Origin: Clostridia bacterium
GTDB taxonomy: Bacteria > Bacillota_A > Clostridia > Oscillospirales > CAG-272
Reading direction: 5' to 3'
Length of the DNA stretch: 14,390 bases
Assembly: GCA_017472105.1 (NCBI GenBank)
Contig: JAFUQY010000408.1
Span: 1 to 14,390, forward strand
Made by a program: the position numbers and the translations under genes. Of this stretch, positions 12,081-14,390 are shown in pieces. Below the pieces are notes generated by a model that was given only the letters and a program-made list of their open reading frames with translations, was not told the DNA's origin and searched no databases. How positions within the stretch are numbered: the stretch's first letter is position 1; each line of letters begins with the position of its first letter.

Positions 12081-14390
12081 TTAGTGGGGAAGTTCAACCT
12101 TGTTGAGAACGAGATCAACGAGGTAGTTGATGAAGGTTACGTTGCCGCCGAAAGGAACTTCGGTTTCTTCAACAACTTCTTCAACAACGGGAGCTTCTAC
12201 AACAGAGGTGTAGTCTTCGCCGAGGAGGTTAGAGAAGATGAAGTTGGAGATGAACGCATATTCATCGCGCTGGTGGAGCTTGTTGGTCAGGGAGTTAGCG
12301 AAGAGAACAACGTTGAGACCGTTGCCTTCTTCGTCAACATTGTTGTAAGCAAATGCCTGGATGGAGTCATTCAGGAGAGCGTCGCTCTTGGCAGCCTGTT
12401 CTTCGGTGATTGCCTGGATGAAGCCTTCGGTGGGTTCACGGTCGCCGTCCATCTGAACGAGAACGTCAGCGCCTTCGGGAATAGCAGTGTAGTAGCCTAC
12501 GCCGTAGCCGTAGAGAACGTCATCGTTGTCCATCACGTAGCTTGCGTTAACAAGGGTAGTGGTGGGATAGGTAACGTAACCAAGGCAGTCCATACCGGAA
12601 GCGCCTTCACGAACGAGATCAGATTCACCGAACAGACCAGTACCACGGCCAGCTCTGGAGCCGTAACCGATGTAAGCCTTGCCTGCCTGGACAGCAGCGA
12701 GTTCTTCTTCGGAAAGTGCGGATGCGCCGATCACTGCGTCAGCAGCAGCGAGGTCGGTGGTAACATCAAAGCCCATCATTTCGAGAGCTTCCATGTCGTA
12801 GTTCCAGTTGGTGTTGGTAACACGGTTGGTCCAAACGAAGCCAGCAGCAGCTTCTGCGGGAGCGCCGGTTACGTAAACAGCGGGAGCTGCGGTGATGATC
12901 TGAGCTGCGGGAAGTTCAGCGTATGCAACGCCGGTGCCGGTGAGGGTGTATTCTTCAGCAACGGTGAGCCATGCGGTGTAGGTGGTTACGAAGTCGCCAT
13001 AGAATTCGCTGGTTTCATCGGTAACCATAGCAACAGTTTCGCCTGCCTTGAGAAGAGCGTTGACTGCTGCGGTGGAGTCTTCGGATGCGTTGGAGATGAT
13101 AACCTGATCGTTGGTCTTGCCGGAGAATGCGGATTCAACGTTGTATGCGAAAGCATCTTCGTAGTCCATCCATTCGCCGCAAACAGCTGCGATTGCTTCG
13201 TAAGCTGCGGGTTCAGCAACGGTAACAACGTCAAAGCCTCTGGTTTCGCCGAAAGTGGTGATGCCTTCGGAGTAGAGGTCGGACCACTGCTGGATGAGAG
13301 TACCGTCGTAGAGAGCACCGTTTGCAACGGAACGCTTAGCCTGGTACATGGAGATAATCATGGTGCCTGCGGGATAGGTAACGCCGTTGTATTCAACTTC
13401 GGATTCGGTAATGAGAATCTTAACGTCGTTTCTTGCAAGCCATACCATCATGTCGGCTGCTGCCTGGAGGTTGGTCTGGTTTTCGCCGTCGAGAGCGATG
13501 ATGTAGCATTCGGGATAGAAGTTGCCGTTCTGACCTTCAGCGTCGTATTCGGGACGGAAGAGATCCATTTCAGCGCCTTCGTTGTCGTACTGGTCGGTGA
13601 ACCACTGACCAACGAGTTCGTATGCATTGGAGTTCGCGTTGGTTACGCCGCGTTCGTAGATCTTGGTCTGAGCGGTGATGTAGCCGATCTTTTCGGATGC
13701 TACATAGTTGGACTGACCGAGACAGCCGTACTGAACGAGAGCAGCGGCTGCGTCGTTGTAAGCGGGAAGCTCAACAGTGTATGCAACAGTACCCTGAAGC
13801 ATAGCGAACTGAGGAGTGTAGGAGGTGGACATATCGTCCCAGGGTGCCCAGTAAGGAAGAACATTGCCTTCTTCGTCGGTGGTGGAGTAGAGGTAGTCTC
13901 TCTGGGGAATTACGTAGGAGTTGTACATTTCGTTGTTTGCAACTGCTGCGATACCGAGAGCTTCACCGCCGTACATGAGGTGTTCAGCGAGGAGGTCATA
14001 TTCGAAGTTGGGTTCGTGCGGAGGGTCGCAGGGTTCGCACTGGAAGGTCTGAACACGGCCGTGGAATTCGGTGAAGGAGACGGGGTTGAAGGTACCGATC
14101 AGCTTCTGCATGTTCTGGGTTTCTTCAGTGGTCTGGAAGGAGTTGTCACGGTTGAGGTCGTAGCCGTTGGAAGCGTAACGGGTTACGTATTCGCGGCCTT
14201 CAACGTTTTCTTCGGGAACGAGGATGAAGAATACATCTTCAAGCATTGCGTTCACGTCAACGGTAACGGTTTCCTGTTCGTAGTACTTTTCGAGATCTAC
14301 AACGCCGGAAGCTCTGTTGCCAGCCGTGATGAAGCCGAGGTATTCGGTCATGTCAGCGATCAGATCCGGAACGTGCATGCCCTGTTCAGC
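12081..14390 (-). CDS. M14 family zinc carboxypeptidase-like protein (partial, N-terminus beyond window)
   Basis: The frame is open to the right edge, so the N-terminus, including any signal peptide and the first zinc motif HxxE, is missing; 769 codons are seen. Numbering from the edge, the M14 fold is supported by [12 protein letters not shown] (75-86), TEFHGR (107-112, whose H110 fits the third zinc ligand), and [12 protein letters not shown] (200-211, whose E207 fits the catalytic Glu). These enzymes remove C-terminal residues from peptides or cleave amide bonds in wall peptides. The catalytic domain ends near residue 235. About 530 further residues follow, rich in Ala, Glu, Asp, Thr and Val, including [11 protein letters not shown] (291-301) and [20 protein letters not shown] (339-358), and an acidic [10 protein letters not shown] stretch near the end. 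Composition suggests a secreted or surface protein. Codons look strongly biased (many GTT, GCT, CGT, GAA), as in highly expressed genes and unlike the ADH at the left edge. M14 assignment is good; activity cannot be confirmed without the N-terminus. Confidence 0.85.
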   Translation of the reverse strand, partial: AEQGMHVPDLIADMTEYLGFITAGNRASGVVDLEKYYEQETVTVDVNAMLEDVFFILVPEENVEGREYVTRYASNGYDLNRDNSFQTTEETQNMQKLIGTFNPVSFTEFHGRVQTFQCEPCDPPHEPNFEYDLLAEHLMYGGEALGIAAVANNEMYNSYVIPQRDYLYSTTDEEGNVLPYWAPWDDMSTSYTPQFAMLQGTVAYTVELPAYNDAAAALVQYGCLGQSNYVASEKIGYITAQTKIYERGVTNANSNAYELVGQWFTDQYDNEGAEMDLFRPEYDAEGQNGNFYPECYIIALDGENQTNLQAAADMMVWLARNDVKILITESEVEYNGVTYPAGTMIISMYQAKRSVANGALYDGTLIQQWSDLYSEGITTFGETRGFDVVTVAEPAAYEAIAAVCGEWMDYEDAFAYNVESAFSGKTNDQVIISNASEDSTAAVNALLKAGETVAMVTDETSEFYGDFVTTYTAWLTVAEEYTLTGTGVAYAELPAAQIITAAPAVYVTGAPAEAAAGFVWTNRVTNTNWNYDMEALEMMGFDVTTDLAAADAVIGASALSEEELAAVQAGKAYIGYGSRAGRGTGLFGESDLVREGASGMDCLGYVTYPTTTLVNASYVMDNDDVLYGYGVGYYTAIPEGADVLVQMDGDREPTEGFIQAITEEQAAKSDALLNDSIQAFAYNNVDEEGNGLNVVLFANSLTNKLHQRDEYAFISNFIFSNLLGEDYTSVVEAPVVEEVVEETEVPFGGNVTFINYLVDLVLNKVELPH

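Noticed and set aside
1..14390. CRISPR arrays, tRNA or rRNA genes, insertion sequences, prophage or integrase genes, riboswitches
   Set aside because: I looked for spaced repeats, recombinase motifs, cloverleaf-like segments and long structured leaders and found none; the leaders of ddh, deoC and GH2 are all only about 30 to 50 bases.

Overview
The window looks like a chromosomal segment of a low-to-moderate GC Gram-positive bacterium, most likely an uncultured member of the Clostridia (Bacillota). This rests on several things seen together: strong GGAGG-type ribosome sites, several perfect TATAAT boxes, tight ATGA overlaps, a DegV-family lipid-binding protein, meso-diaminopimelate dehydrogenase, and a GT2-GtrA fusion next to a phosphodiester glycosidase. 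The placement is inference; there is no rRNA or other marker gene. I see no insertion sequence, phage gene, CRISPR array, tRNA or rRNA, and no stretch above 300 bases lacks a gene.

Layout. (1) 1-857, minus: the N-terminal 285 codons of an iron-dependent alcohol dehydrogenase that runs off the left edge. (2) 964-1976, minus: ddh with its own promoter, two small palindromes near it, and a hairpin terminator. (3) 2077-2940, minus: a DegV-family protein starting with TTG. (4) 3070-3209: three hairpins in the 3' region of the next gene. (5) 3208-4914, minus: a cytoplasmic GH2 glycosidase with its own promoter, preceded by a tandem 12-base repeat. (6) 5040-9284, minus: a four-gene sugar catabolic operon in the order deoC, medium-chain dehydrogenase, FGGY kinase, SMP-30/gluconolactonase-like protein, driven by a perfect consensus promoter. 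(7) 9494-11969, plus: a divergent operon of GT2-GtrA glycosyltransferase, membrane-anchored phosphodiester glycosidase (NAGPA domain) and a two-helix membrane protein, joined by two ATGA overlaps. (8) 11978-12067: two strong hairpins separating convergent units. (9) 12081-14390, minus: the C-terminal 769 codons of a large M14 zinc carboxypeptidase-like protein that enters from the right edge.

How the genes may work together. The operon at 5040-9284 fits a route in which a sugar, polyol or lactone is oxidised, phosphorylated and cleaved by a DeoC-type aldolase to a triose phosphate plus a short aldehyde. The intracellular GH2 enzyme next door could release the starting sugar, and the iron ADH at the left edge could reduce the aldehyde. 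No transporter or regulator is encoded in the cassette, and the exact substrate cannot be read from the sequence. The plus-strand operon is a separate cell-envelope unit: one protein probably makes and/or flips a lipid-linked sugar, while a second carries a domain that hydrolyses sugar-phosphodiester bonds outside the membrane. These two cassettes are the best candidates for undescribed biology here. ddh and degV look like ordinary housekeeping genes.
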